In this document: in pieces, positions 42,858-51,882 of the stretch
Numbering within the stretch: position 1 is the stretch's first letter
Layout: the number at the start of each line of letters is the position of its first letter
Origin: Desmonostoc muscorum LEGE 12446
GTDB lineage: Bacteria > Cyanobacteriota > Cyanobacteriia > Cyanobacteriales > Nostocaceae
Assembly: GCF_015207005.2 (NCBI RefSeq)
Contig: NZ_JADEXS020000001.1
Coordinates: 1,984,001-2,048,000, forward strand
DNA length: 64,000 nucleotides
Direction: 5' to 3'
Notes under the pieces: model-generated
Seen by the model: the letters and a program-made list of their open reading frames with translations, nothing else
What the model was told of the DNA's origin: nothing
The model's database searches: none
Made by a program: the position numbers and the translations under genes

Positions 42858-43637
42858 ATGACTCAGCAACCAACCAATCTAGACAATAAAGCTGTATTTG
42901 AGCAGTTGTGGGAAATTACAAAAGAACTCCGCCAAAAATTGGAGGCTCGTTTTGAGTTAAATCCAGATCCTTCTGTAGAAGATTTACAGCAATACAGCAG
43001 TCTTGATGGCAATATCAACGGTTCCCTGAGCGCATTTTCAGGAACAGAAATTGATTGGCTAGTGCATTCATGGTTAGGAAACCCCGAAAAATCCAAGTTT
43101 AGCACCATGCGTCTCACTACTTGGTTAGCGTCGCATATCCAGGTTCCCCATTTGGCCTTTGAGTTTGGCACACTTCCAAATGCAGATATTTTATTTTATA
43201 TAGATTACATTCCTCGAACTGAGCTTTTAACGGATTTGGCATATCTCGATCGCTATTATGAACCAGTTAACCAAGCATTTTTGCAGTTGCAAGAAGATGC
43301 GCGGCTAAAGGCATTTACCAGCAAAAGCGTCTATGTTCGCCTGTTTCAATCCCCTGTTAATTTCTGCTACACCGGCGCACCTACTTCTGATACACTCGAA
43401 ATCACTCGCGCAGTTGCACACGAAACCCTAGAACGCTGGCTAACGTGGATAAACACAGCTGAACCTATATCAGAAGATTCACGGACAACTTTAGCAATTC
43501 GTGACTTATTGCTACGCCGAACCGCTGCTGAACGCGATCCAGGTAATAAATTTGCCGCCCAACTTTTTGGCACCCAATTAACAGATAAACTAATACGATC
43601 GCTCTGGGGTGGCGACAGAATAATTCGTAATGCGTAA
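42858..43637 (+). CDS. Red chlorophyll catabolite reductase-like protein
   Basis: The 259 residues from ATG 42858 resemble plant RCC reductase, a ferredoxin-dependent bilin reductase of chlorophyll breakdown: GTEIDWLVHSWLG, PHLAFEFGTLPNADILFYID, RTELLTDLAYLDRYY and SPVNFCYTG. A GTG at 42795 would add 21 low-complexity residues next to the palindrome, so I prefer ATG 42858. Cyanobacterial homologues exist, and their substrate (RCC or another linear tetrapyrrole) is not settled. The gene ends in TAATTCG heptamers. Confidence 0.75.
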   Translation: MTQQPTNLDNKAVFEQLWEITKELRQKLEARFELNPDPSVEDLQQYSSLDGNINGSLSAFSGTEIDWLVHSWLGNPEKSKFSTMRLTTWLASHIQVPHLAFEFGTLPNADILFYIDYIPRTELLTDLAYLDRYYEPVNQAFLQLQEDARLKAFTSKSVYVRLFQSPVNFCYTGAPTSDTLEITRAVAHETLERWLTWINTAEPISEDSRTTLAIRDLLLRRTAAERDPGNKFAAQLFGTQLTDKLIRSLWGGDRIIRNA

Positions 43638-43798
43638 TTCGTAATTCGTAATTATTAGTCCATACCTAAAGGTAGTTGCTCTGAATAATGATAATTTTTG
43701 ATTTTTTAATTAAAAAATTAAAGAGCTTCTACCCTCAATGAATCAAGATTAAAAATTTAATTACGAATTACGAATTACGAATTACGAATTAGTTCTTT
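43621..43798. repeat. Inverted pair of TAATTCG/ATTACGA heptamer arrays
   Basis: TAATTCG-type repeats (43621-43656) and ATTACGA-type repeats (43760-43790) are complements separated by about 100 bases. The 3' array ends just before the next gene. The 174-bp gap has no other feature. Confidence 0.75.
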
Positions 43799-43811
43799 AT
43801 TATGACTCCCC

Positions 43812-44843
43812 ATGCCCAATCCAGAATCATACCGTGCCTTAGCGCTGCAAGTTACCTGTCATGCAGTCAACCAAGCAAGCGATTGCCAGGAAACGCGATC
43901 GCTCATGCTAAACTCCATCAATCGCCTAGCCTCACAAATTGCAGCTAGTATTGCTTTCATTGGTTTTGATTGTCGTTTAATTGTCCTGCCAGAATATTTT
44001 CTCACTGGTTTTCCTATGGGAGATTCTCTCGGAGGATGGGCAGAAAAAGCCTGTGTGGAAATGGCTGGTGCTGAATATGAAGCACTAGGAAAAATTGCCC
44101 AAAAGCATAAAATATTTTTGGCTGGTAACGCCTACGAAGTTGACCCCAACTTTCCTGGACTATACTTCCAAACCTGCTTTATACTTGACCCCTCTGGCTC
44201 AATTATCTTACGCTATCGGCGGTTAAATTCTTTATTTGCTCCCACTCCCCATGACGTTTGGGATAAATATCTTGATTGCTATGGTTTAGAAGGAGTATTC
44301 CCCGTTGCTAAAACTGAGATTGGTAATTTGGCAGCTTTAGCATCAGAAGAAATTTTGTATCCAGAAGTCGCGCGGTGTCTAGCCATGCGAGGAGCAGAGA
44401 TTTTTGTCCATTCCACCTCAGAAGTGTATAACAAAAACCTCACACCCAAAGACGCGGCAAAAATTTCTCGCGCCGTAGAAAATCTCGCGTATGTCGTATC
44501 AGCTAATACCGCCGGCATCGCTAATATTGCTATCCCCATTGCTTCCGCTGATGGTGGTTCCAAAATCATCGATCATCGCGGAATAGTCCTAGCAGAGACA
44601 GGTGCAGGCGAAAGCATGGCAGCATTCGCCGAGATAGATTTAGCAGCATTACGCCGCGATCGCCGCCGACCAGGGTTAAATAATTTACTCGCCCGCCAAC
44701 GATTTGAACTCTACGCCGAAAGTTATCGCCAGTCACACTTTTACCCCGCTAATACTATGCTGGATAAAGAAGTAGACCGCAAACACTTCCTCCAAACACA
44801 GCAAGCCACTATTGAACGATTAGCGAAGCTGGGGATAATTTGA
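43812..44843 (+). CDS. Nitrilase-superfamily protein lacking the catalytic Cys and Lys
   Basis: The 343-residue protein has the carbon-nitrogen hydrolase alpha-beta fold: RLIVLPEYFLTG with Glu61 in place, then RYRRLNS where the catalytic Lys should be (Arg137), then LAALASEEILYPEVARCLA where the nucleophilic Cys is Ser178. Two of the three residues of the Glu-Lys-Cys triad are thus changed. The rest is well kept (GAEIFVHSTSE; ENLAYVVSANTAG). It may be a non-hydrolytic binding protein or have altered chemistry. It lies next to an aldehyde dehydrogenase gene on the same strand and could once have acted in the same amine or amide pathway. Confidence 0.82.
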   Translation: MPNPESYRALALQVTCHAVNQASDCQETRSLMLNSINRLASQIAASIAFIGFDCRLIVLPEYFLTGFPMGDSLGGWAEKACVEMAGAEYEALGKIAQKHKIFLAGNAYEVDPNFPGLYFQTCFILDPSGSIILRYRRLNSLFAPTPHDVWDKYLDCYGLEGVFPVAKTEIGNLAALASEEILYPEVARCLAMRGAEIFVHSTSEVYNKNLTPKDAAKISRAVENLAYVVSANTAGIANIAIPIASADGGSKIIDHRGIVLAETGAGESMAAFAEIDLAALRRDRRRPGLNNLLARQRFELYAESYRQSHFYPANTMLDKEVDRKHFLQTQQATIERLAKLGII

Positions 44844-44861
44844 ATTAGGCATGGGGCATGG

Positions 44862-45060
44862 GGGGATGAGGGAGATGAGGGGGATGAGGGAGATGAGGGG
44901 GATGAGGGAGATGGGGAGATGAGGGAGATGGGGAGATGGGGAGAAAATTTTACTCCTAACTCCTAAGTTTTAACTCCTAACTCCTAACTCCTAACTCCTA
45001 ACTCCCAACTCCTAACTCCCAACTCCCAACTCCCAACTCCCAACTCCCAACTCCCAACTC
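44862..45060. repeat. Compound tandem repeats between nitrilase-like gene and aldehyde dehydrogenase
   Basis: GATGAGGGA/GATGAGGGG units run from about 44862 to 44943. They are followed by CTCCTAA and then CTCCCAA heptamers up to 45060. The ATG of the aldehyde dehydrogenase gene follows the last heptamer directly, so the whole leader of that gene is repeat. Confidence 0.88.
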
Positions 45061-46005
45061 ATGACAAAACCAATAGAAGTCCGCAACCCCCGAACTGGCA
45101 AATATGATTACGTAATTATCCCGCCGCCTCCCAGGTTGTTGGTACAGCAATGTAAGCGCACGCGTCGGGCGCAGGTTCATTGGCAACAACTGGGTATCGA
45201 GGGGAGAATTGAAGCTTTACAACAGTGGAAAGAAGCGATATTATCTGAACGCGATCGCTTAACGGAAGCTTTGGTAAATGATACAGGCAGATTATCAACT
45301 TCAGTATTAGAAATCGATTCCTTCTTTTCTAGCATTGACCGTTGGTGTAAGTTAGCACCGGAATTGCTGCAAGAATCTGCAAAAAACACAGCAATTCCCT
45401 TCATTGCCTTGCAACAAACATCAGTACCTTATCCCTTAGTTGGCATCATTAGCCCGTGGAATTTCCCCCTATTGCTATCTACCATTGATACCATTCCCGC
45501 ATTGTTGGCGGGTTGTGCTGTAATCGTCAAACCCAGCGAAATCGCTCCCCGCTTCCTAGCACCGCTAATTACAGCACTCAACGCCGTGCCCAAATTGCGC
45601 GATGTCTTAACTTTTGTTGAAGGAGCAGGAGAAACCGGAGCTGCTTTAATTGAAAATGTAGATTTGGTATGCTTTACAGGCAGTGTGGCAACAGGACGAA
45701 AAGTCGCCCAAGCAGCTGCGAAACAATTTATTCCAGCTTGTTTGGAATTAGGGGGAAAAGATCCCGCGATCGTTTTAGAATCAGCCGACTTAGAATTAGC
45801 AACCTCAGCCATATTGTGGGGTTCCGTCGTCAACGCCGGACAATCATGCTTATCAATTGAGCGAATTTACGTTGCCGAATCCATATTTGAAAAATTTTAC
45901 CATCTACTATTAGCAAAAGCCCATCGGCTGAAGCTAGCTTATCCCACAGTTGAAAGTGGAGAAATTGGCCCCATCATTGCCGAAAGACAAGCAGCAATTA
46001 AGTAG
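45061..46005 (+). pseudogene. Aldehyde dehydrogenase, 5' part (gene split by an IS630-type element)
   Basis: Encodes the first 313 residues of an NAD(P)+-dependent aldehyde dehydrogenase: GIISPWNFPLLL, VIVKPSEIAP, FTGSVATGRKV, catalytic Glu229 (CLELGGKDP) and Cys263 (NAGQSCLS). Translation then runs into the insertion sequence, reading AAIK-stop. Joining base 46000 to 47085 restores an uninterrupted frame, AAIISDHLLDAVEKGA, of about 473 residues. The catalytic residues are in this half, but the C-terminal cofactor/oligomerisation part is cut off, so no activity is expected. Confidence 0.92.
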
Positions 46006-47082
46006 CTAAACAAAATTAATTACATAGTTTTTACCAAATTCTCGGAGAATATTTTCGACAGATGCGACAAAGGTTTGCCAATTTTTGTAAGCATCTATTT
46101 CGAGCCATTGATACTTAATAAACCGCCACAAAATTTCAATCAAATTTAGCTCTGGTGAATAGGAAGGTAATTGAAAGATGGTAATGCCACGTTCTTGCCA
46201 TTCTTCAACTTTATCAATAATCATATCACTGGTATGAATAGAGGATTGATCAACAACAATTACCGTCGGTTTATCTACTTGGGGAAAGAAAGTATCAATG
46301 CAAGCAATAATCACATCTGAATTGATACTTTGAAAAGAGACATAAGCTTCAAGGTGATTATTTCGATTCATGATTCCTAAAACATTTAGGCGCGCACTAC
46401 GGCGACTAGTAATAGTTAAGTACTCTCCGATATCTTGCCATCCATAAGGAACAGAAGGAATTAAACAAAATCCGGTTTCGTCTAAGTAATATAAGTTAAT
46501 TTTACCTTCGTCTTCTAATCGTTTAAACTCTGTTAACTGTGCAGATTTTTCCTTGTATTCTATAGGATCTGGCTCTCCTCCAACATCTCGTCGCATTCGA
46601 TGCCAAGTCATATAAAAATTTCTTAATATTCTTTTAATAGTTTCAGTGCTAACTTCAATATCCCATTCTGATTTAATTTTTTGTAGCGTCTTTTTTAATT
46701 GTCTTGGTTCAAGTTTCGCCCACTCTCTAATTTTTGCTTCTTGTTCTGGTTTAAATATTCGTTTTCTACCTCTTCCTAGTTTATTATAAAGTCCAACCAT
46801 CCCTGATGATTCCCAACGATTTATCCAGTTATAGATAGTCTTATAACTAACATTAAATATTTTCATTAATTCTTGTAACTCTACTCCTTGATTAGCTAAA
46901 ATTAAGAAATGTGCTCTTTGGCGCACCTGATGATATCTGCTTTGGCGATATATTCGCTCCAGTAGTTTCAAAGAAAGAGGATTGATTTCTCTCAAAAAAA
47001 TCATTTTAACTCTAATTATTATCCAAAATATTCTGAGAGTATATTATATATTCATTTGTGTAATTAATTTTGTTTAATTACT
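46001..47082. mobile_element. Complete IS630-type insertion sequence
   Basis: The element is 1082 bp. The left end AGTAGCTAAACAAAATTAAT and the right end, read inward as AGTAATTAAACAAAATTAAT, match with two mismatches, and the match continues as TACA. A TA dinucleotide is present on both sides (45999-46000 and 47083-47084), which is the target duplication of the IS630/Tc1-mariner group. One uninterrupted transposase gene fills it. The intact ends, intact gene and exact restorable target suggest a recent insertion. Confidence 0.93.
46006..47004 (-). CDS. IS630-family transposase
   Basis: The 332-residue protein has an N-terminal pair of helix-turn-helix domains (about 10-110, with VSYKTIYNWINRW) and a C-terminal DDE nuclease domain. 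The catalytic residues are Asp175 (YYLDETGF), Asp252 (IVVDQSSIH) and Glu290 (SPELNLIEILW); the 37-residue spacing is typical. Its stop codon lies within the terminal inverted repeat. No frameshift is needed. It reads opposite to the split aldehyde dehydrogenase gene. Confidence 0.95.
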   Translation of the reverse strand: MIFLREINPLSLKLLERIYRQSRYHQVRQRAHFLILANQGVELQELMKIFNVSYKTIYNWINRWESSGMVGLYNKLGRGRKRIFKPEQEAKIREWAKLEPRQLKKTLQKIKSEWDIEVSTETIKRILRNFYMTWHRMRRDVGGEPDPIEYKEKSAQLTEFKRLEDEGKINLYYLDETGFCLIPSVPYGWQDIGEYLTITSRRSARLNVLGIMNRNNHLEAYVSFQSINSDVIIACIDTFFPQVDKPTVIVVDQSSIHTSDMIIDKVEEWQERGITIFQLPSYSPELNLIEILWRFIKYQWLEIDAYKNWQTFVASVENILREFGKNYVINFV

Positions 47083-47084
47083 TA

Positions 47085-47566
47085 TTAGCGATCATCTTTT
47101 AGATGCAGTGGAAAAAGGAGCAATAATTCACTGCGGCGGTGTAGTTGAAGACTTAGGAGGCGGTTGGTGGTGTCGTCCCACAGTGCTTACTCAAGTCAAT
47201 CATTCCATGAAAGTGATGACCGAAGAAACTTTCGGTCCCATTATGCCAGTCATGGCTTTTGCCAAAGTTGAGGAAGCAGTATCTTTAGCAAACGATTCAA
47301 TTTATGGACTGAGTGCTGCGGTATTTGCCGAATCAGAAGCAGAAGCCTTAGAAGTTGCCCAGTATATAGATGCAGGTGCCATCAGTATCAACGATGCTGC
47401 ACTCACCGCCATCATGCACGAGGGAGAGAAAAACGCCTTCAAATTCTCCGGACTGGGAGGGTCACGCATGGGTGCAGCAGCCCTGAAACGGTTCATGCGA
47501 AAAAAAGCTTTTTTGATTAAAACCAACGCAAGTAATGACCCTTGGTGGTTTGGCAATGGGGAGTGA
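47085..47566 (+). pseudogene. Aldehyde dehydrogenase, 3' part
   Basis: Continues the aldehyde dehydrogenase after the insertion. From GTG 47108 an open frame encodes 152 residues including VMTEETFGPIMPVMAF and the C-terminal FSGLGGSRMGAAALKRFMRK. The true frame starts at 47085, directly after the TA duplication. If translated alone from the GTG it would be an inactive fragment. Confidence 0.9.
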
Positions 47567-47677
47567 GCAATGCCATTATTACCGAATTTTAGATTTTAAA
47601 TTTTGGATAATGGAATTGAAGATTCTTGCATCCAAAATTTAAAAAGGATCGGTTGCCATGATTGTGGGATTTAAAGA

Positions 47678-47704
47678 AGACGCGATGAATCGCGTCTCTA
47701 CAAT
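47678..47704. repeat. GACGCGAT palindrome ending CTCTAC
   Basis: AGACGCGAT-GA-ATCGCGTCT followed by CTAC. It resembles the GTAGAGAC-type palindromes at 8216 and 57654 but has lost the left GTAG. It lies about 110 bases after the aldehyde dehydrogenase. The remaining gap (to 47860) holds two HIP1-like GCGATCGC/ACGATCGC words and no gene. Confidence 0.6.
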
Positions 47705-47860
47705 AGCGGCTATAAAAAAACGATCGCATTTTCATCCTGTTCAAAATATCTGTTTCATAAAAGGCGATCGCGTCAATGCTTCAATACTCAGATAAGCTCC
47801 ACCAAGTATGGGTAGGTTAAGATTAATGTAAAAACTGGCAGCCATTTGGTTGAACTTGTT

Positions 47861-48085
47861 ATGGCGTTAACACCCCGTATTGTTCACAGCGACCCTGATA
47901 TTCTGGGGGGAACTCCTGTTTTTGTGGGAACTCGTGTACCAATGAGAACTCTACTTGATTATCTTGAATCTGGCGATTCATTGGATGTGTTTCTAGATCA
48001 TTTCCCTAGTGTTAGTCGTGAACAGGGGATCGCAGCCCTTGAATTAGCAAAAGAAATGCTAACAGCCTATGCGAATCCTGCTTGA
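47861..48085 (+). CDS. DUF433-family antitoxin
   Basis: ATG 47861 gives 74 residues: RIVHSDPDILGGTPVFVGTR, VPMRTLLDYLESGDSLDVFL, then FPSVSREQGIAALELA. This is the compact DUF433 form that pairs with DUF5615 PIN-like toxins. Its 3' end overlaps the start of such a toxin frame (48069), which is broken. A TTG 15 bases upstream would add five residues. Confidence 0.82.
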   Translation: MALTPRIVHSDPDILGGTPVFVGTRVPMRTLLDYLESGDSLDVFLDHFPSVSREQGIAALELAKEMLTAYANPA

Positions 48086-48185
48086 TGAATGTACTCCACG
48101 ACCTTTAAAGCCACATCACCCGCTTAAAATCCACCGCAGACTTAAAAGCGGCTTCTACACAGACGGCGTAACGAGCAATAAGTAG
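48069..48185 (+). pseudogene. Truncated DUF5615 PIN-like toxin
   Basis: ATG 48069 overlaps the DUF433 stop and begins MRILLDECTPRPLK, the usual start of DUF5615 PIN-like proteins with the first acidic catalytic residue. Similarity ends there; the frame continues as unrelated sequence (HRRLKSGFYTDG) and stops at 48185 after 38 codons instead of roughly 110. The toxin is therefore dead and its antitoxin orphaned. Confidence 0.65.
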
Positions 48186-48370
48186 GTATCATTTACCGTA
48201 AATGATGCCCATTGGTTTGCAGACGATTCAGTGTTGGATCAACTTTAAACCAAGAGGAACATCAAGATTCCTAACACTCCTAAGTTGAAGTGTCACTAGT
48301 GAGAATAGTATTAGAAATAGGCATTCCATTAGTAGAAACTACCCGAGAAAAATAGTGTGAGGTTGGAGTA

Positions 48371-48751
48371 ATGGATGAGCAGCATCGGTACTTGCGAATC
48401 GCCCTTGTTGTTGTTGGAATTGCTTTTCTCCTGGTCTATCCGTTGATGAAGGTCTGGTCATCGGGCTGGTCATGGCAACCAGGTCAATATGAATACGAAC
48501 AGATGATCGTGGGTGTTTATGCGACGCTCGGTATCTTTTTACTATGGGCTTCTCGAAAACCAGAAGCGCATCTGAGTTTAATCTGGTTCACCGTTTGGTC
48601 GAGTTTTGTCCACGGACTGATCATGGCGGTACACGCAGTGATTGATCCTGCGGAACGTGGACACCTGTTCGGCGATATTCCAGCATTGATCTTGGTAGCA
48701 ATTGTCCTTGGTTTCCTAGCATCACGCGAAGTAGCGCCAGTGCATGAATGA
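48371..48751 (+). CDS. Small four-helix membrane protein, unknown function
   Basis: The 126 residues have four membrane helices (about 8-27, 45-63, 69-90, 104-120) with a Trp-rich loop (MKVWSSGWSWQPGQ). It resembles DUF6632-type proteins of unknown role. The base composition is slightly more GC-rich than the surrounding accessory DNA. It stands alone; the 248-bp gap downstream to 48999 shows no gene. Confidence 0.65.
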   Translation: MDEQHRYLRIALVVVGIAFLLVYPLMKVWSSGWSWQPGQYEYEQMIVGVYATLGIFLLWASRKPEAHLSLIWFTVWSSFVHGLIMAVHAVIDPAERGHLFGDIPALILVAIVLGFLASREVAPVHE

Positions 48752-48999
48752 GCGCGGCATAACAAATTAAATGCAGTGGATAGAGTTATCTGCCTCCAGT
48801 CAACTTCATCGCTATACTACGGTGAATGATGCTTATTGCTTTGCCATCGCACTCTTGAGAAGATGCGATCGCATCAATGCTTCAATTTGGCACTTCCCAT
48901 GTCTTTATTCAAAGTATTAAGAAAACCTATAGGTCGATTTCTACAATAGCGTTACACTCTATAACGGACTAAGCCTTTATGTAGATCCTGTAGCGCCTG

Positions 49000-51867
49000 A
49001 TGAACCTAGCCGATATCCTCAAAGACTCAAACTACAAACTGTCGCAGTTTACTGTGGCGGAAATTGAGCAGTTAGAGCAGAGCATTACTCTGAAAGCAAC
49101 CAAAAGTGGCGAAGTGCCTTATATCGTTTGTTTGGTGCGTCAGAAGGCAATTAAGCTGACGCCAGAGGAAGCAATTCGGCAGCTATATTTACAGGTTTTG
49201 AATAAACGCCTCTACTATCCTCTCAATCGCATTCAAGTTGAGTATGGGGTGAACTTTGGGCGGGAGGTGAAACGGGCGGACATTGTGGTGATGGACAAAG
49301 ATCGTCCGAACACAGTCTACATGATTGTAGAGCTAAAGAAGCCAAAGTTAAAGGATGGCAAAGATCAGCTTCGCTCTTACTGCAATGCTACGGGTGCGCC
49401 GATCGCAATTTGGACGAATGGCGATCAAATTTCCTACTACCAGCGCAAAGATCCCAATTATTTTGAAGATATCCCCAGTTTGCCCAACGCTAATCAAACC
49501 CTGGCAGATATTCTTCAGATCAAGTTCACCCTGGAAGACTTGATTGCCAATGACAAATTGATGAAGGAGAATAAATCCCTCAAGACGTTGATCGAAGAAA
49601 TGGAAGACGAGGTGCTGGCGAATGCTGGGGTAGATGTATTTGAGGAACTGTTTAAGCTGATTTTTACGAAGCTCTATGATGAGTGGTATTCTGGGCAGGG
49701 CAACCGCCGTAAAACCCGTTCTCTAGAGTTTCGTAATACGGGACAAACAGAAGCGGCACTCAAAAGCAAGATTCAGGATTTGTTTGATGGGGCAAAGAAA
49801 AAGTGGGAAGGGGTGTTTAGTGAAGATGCTAAAATTAGCCTCACGCCTTCGCACCTGTCGGTCTGTGTGTCGTCGTTGGAGAATGTGAAACTGTTTAACT
49901 CCAATCTGGATGTAATCGATGAAGCCTTTGAGTATTTGATTAACCAGAGCAGTAAGGGAGATAAAGGGCAATATTTCACGCCGCGCTATGTGATTGATAT
50001 GTGCGTAAAAATGCTCAATCCCCAAGAAGATGAGTACATGATCGATACGGCGGCGGGGTCATCTGGGTTTCCGGTGCATACGATTTTTCATGTGTGGCGG
50101 CAGATTTTGGCGGATGAGGGGTTGCAGGCAAGTCATTTGTTTTCGTTGGAAGATAAGCCACCCCGTTGTAGTGAATATGTAGAAGAGAAGGTGTTTGCCA
50201 TCGACTTTGATGAGAAGGCGGTGCGGGTGGCGCGGACGCTAAACCTAATTGCGGGGGATGGGCAGACAAATGTATTGCACTTGAACACGCTGGACTATGA
50301 ACTGTGGAATGAAGTAACGGAACAAGAAGAATGGGATAACGTTTATAATGCTGGGTTCAAACGGCTAAAACGGTTGCGACCGAAAGGGAATAAGGATTTT
50401 CGAGAGTTTCAGTTTGATGTGTTGATGGCGAATCCGCCCTTTGCCGGAGATATCAAAGAACCGCGGATGATTGCCCGCTATGATTTGGCAAAGAAGCCCG
50501 ATGGTAAGTGGCAAACCAAGGTGGGGCGCGATATTTTGTTTATTGAGCGCAATTTGGACTTTTTGAAACCGGGGGGTAGAATGGCGATCGTGTTGCCCCA
50601 AGGACGGTTTAACAATTCATCTGATAAGAATATTCGAGATTTCATTGCGGAACGCTGCCGGATTTTGGCGGTGGTGGGGCTGCATGGTAATACGTTTAAG
50701 CCGCACACGGGTACAAAGACTTCGGTGCTGTTTGTGCAGAAGTGGAATGATGACCCGAAGGCGGGCGCACTCTGCCCACGACAAGATGACTACAACATCT
50801 TTTTTGCGACGATGCGGAAATCGGGGAAGGATAATTCTGGGGATAAAATCTGGCGCAAAATTTCATTTTCTACCTCACCGCCTGATGACGAACTGGGCGA
50901 ATTGATGCCGCCTTCTCCGATGCAGCGAATGGTGGGGGTGGAGGGCGATTTTTTGCAAGATGTTCACGGTCATTTAGTGGTGGATCATGATTTGTATAAC
51001 CACGAAGGACTGACGGAAGACGGCATTGCGGAAGCGTTTATTGAGTTTGCCAAAAAGGAGAAGCTCAGTTTTTTTGAATTTAGGCCATCTGTTGCGCCGT
51101 TTGATGCTGTGAGGTATCAACAGTTAATGAATGGGCTGGAAGTAATTGAGGCTAAATTTTGTGATACTCAAGCAGAGAAAGTACATAGATTGGAAGCAGA
51201 ATTTTACATTGCAAAAACAGGTAAATTTAATCAATTTTTGAGTGGGGGAGAAGTTATTGATTTTGTTCAATATGGCACTTCTAAAGACTTGAATGAAAAT
51301 TGCATAGGCTATCCAGTATTACGACTCAATGAGTTTGAAAGTAATTTTATAGGAACTCCAGCTAAATACTGCCATCTTATTGATGAAGCTACATTTCAAT
51401 CTTTGAAACTTAGAAAAGGCGATGTGGTGATATGCAGAACAAATGGTAATCCAAAGCTTGTTGGCAAAAGCGCATTAGTTCCAAAAGATACTAATTTTGC
51501 TTTTGCCTCTTACGTATTTCGTGTGCGGCCAAAAAAACATCTGATAAGTTCTGAAGTTTTAACAGTTTTTCTTAATTCTCAATATGGAAGACAGGAAATT
51601 GAGAAATACTCTATGACGGGAAACCAGACAAATTTTAGCCCTGCCAAGTTTAGAGAAATCCAAGTTCCTCATTTTCTTGATGCTTTTCAGAAGATTATTA
51701 ACGAGTTAGTTGAAGCCTCTTATCAAAAGCGGGAGCAATCCAAGCTACTGCTAGAAATTGCTAAAACAGGAGTAGAAAGAGCGATTGAAACTGATGAAGC
51801 GACAGCAACGGCTTGGATCAATCAGCAGCTTGAAGCGTTAGGAATCAATCTATCGAACCCAAACTAA
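49000..51867 (+). CDS. Fused restriction-methylation-specificity protein (HsdR_N + N6 methylase + TRD)
   Basis: One 955-residue chain carries three functions. Residues about 20-180 form an HsdR_N-type PD-(D/E)XK nuclease (Asp94 in RADIVVMD; Glu111 and Lys113 in MIVELKKP). Residues about 205-620 form an HsdM-like N6-adenine methylase with GQYFTP (about 324), SAM motif DTAAGSSGF (349-357) and catalytic NPPF (478-481). The C-terminal 230 residues look like one HsdS-type target-recognition half (LSGGEVIDFVQYGTSK; LRKGDVVICRTNGNP) with a helical end. There is no helicase/translocase domain and no separate hsd gene. This architecture suggests a Type IIG-like defence enzyme that cuts near its site. 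A frame-intact toxin-antitoxin cluster follows directly. Confidence 0.87.
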   Translation: MNLADILKDSNYKLSQFTVAEIEQLEQSITLKATKSGEVPYIVCLVRQKAIKLTPEEAIRQLYLQVLNKRLYYPLNRIQVEYGVNFGREVKRADIVVMDKDRPNTVYMIVELKKPKLKDGKDQLRSYCNATGAPIAIWTNGDQISYYQRKDPNYFEDIPSLPNANQTLADILQIKFTLEDLIANDKLMKENKSLKTLIEEMEDEVLANAGVDVFEELFKLIFTKLYDEWYSGQGNRRKTRSLEFRNTGQTEAALKSKIQDLFDGAKKKWEGVFSEDAKISLTPSHLSVCVSSLENVKLFNSNLDVIDEAFEYLINQSSKGDKGQYFTPRYVIDMCVKMLNPQEDEYMIDTAAGSSGFPVHTIFHVWRQILADEGLQASHLFSLEDKPPRCSEYVEEKVFAIDFDEKAVRVARTLNLIAGDGQTNVLHLNTLDYELWNEVTEQEEWDNVYNAGFKRLKRLRPKGNKDFREFQFDVLMANPPFAGDIKEPRMIARYDLAKKPDGKWQTKVGRDILFIERNLDFLKPGGRMAIVLPQGRFNNSSDKNIRDFIAERCRILAVVGLHGNTFKPHTGTKTSVLFVQKWNDDPKAGALCPRQDDYNIFFATMRKSGKDNSGDKIWRKISFSTSPPDDELGELMPPSPMQRMVGVEGDFLQDVHGHLVVDHDLYNHEGLTEDGIAEAFIEFAKKEKLSFFEFRPSVAPFDAVRYQQLMNGLEVIEAKFCDTQAEKVHRLEAEFYIAKTGKFNQFLSGGEVIDFVQYGTSKDLNENCIGYPVLRLNEFESNFIGTPAKYCHLIDEATFQSLKLRKGDVVICRTNGNPKLVGKSALVPKDTNFAFASYVFRVRPKKHLISSEVLTVFLNSQYGRQEIEKYSMTGNQTNFSPAKFREIQVPHFLDAFQKIINELVEASYQKREQSKLLLEIAKTGVERAIETDEATATAWINQQLEALGINLSNPN

Positions 51868-51882
51868 CCTAATGGAGGCACA

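Noticed and set aside
45116..45833. Minus-strand frames inside the aldehyde dehydrogenase
   Set aside because: Shadows of the interrupted gene; the plus-strand frame has all family motifs.
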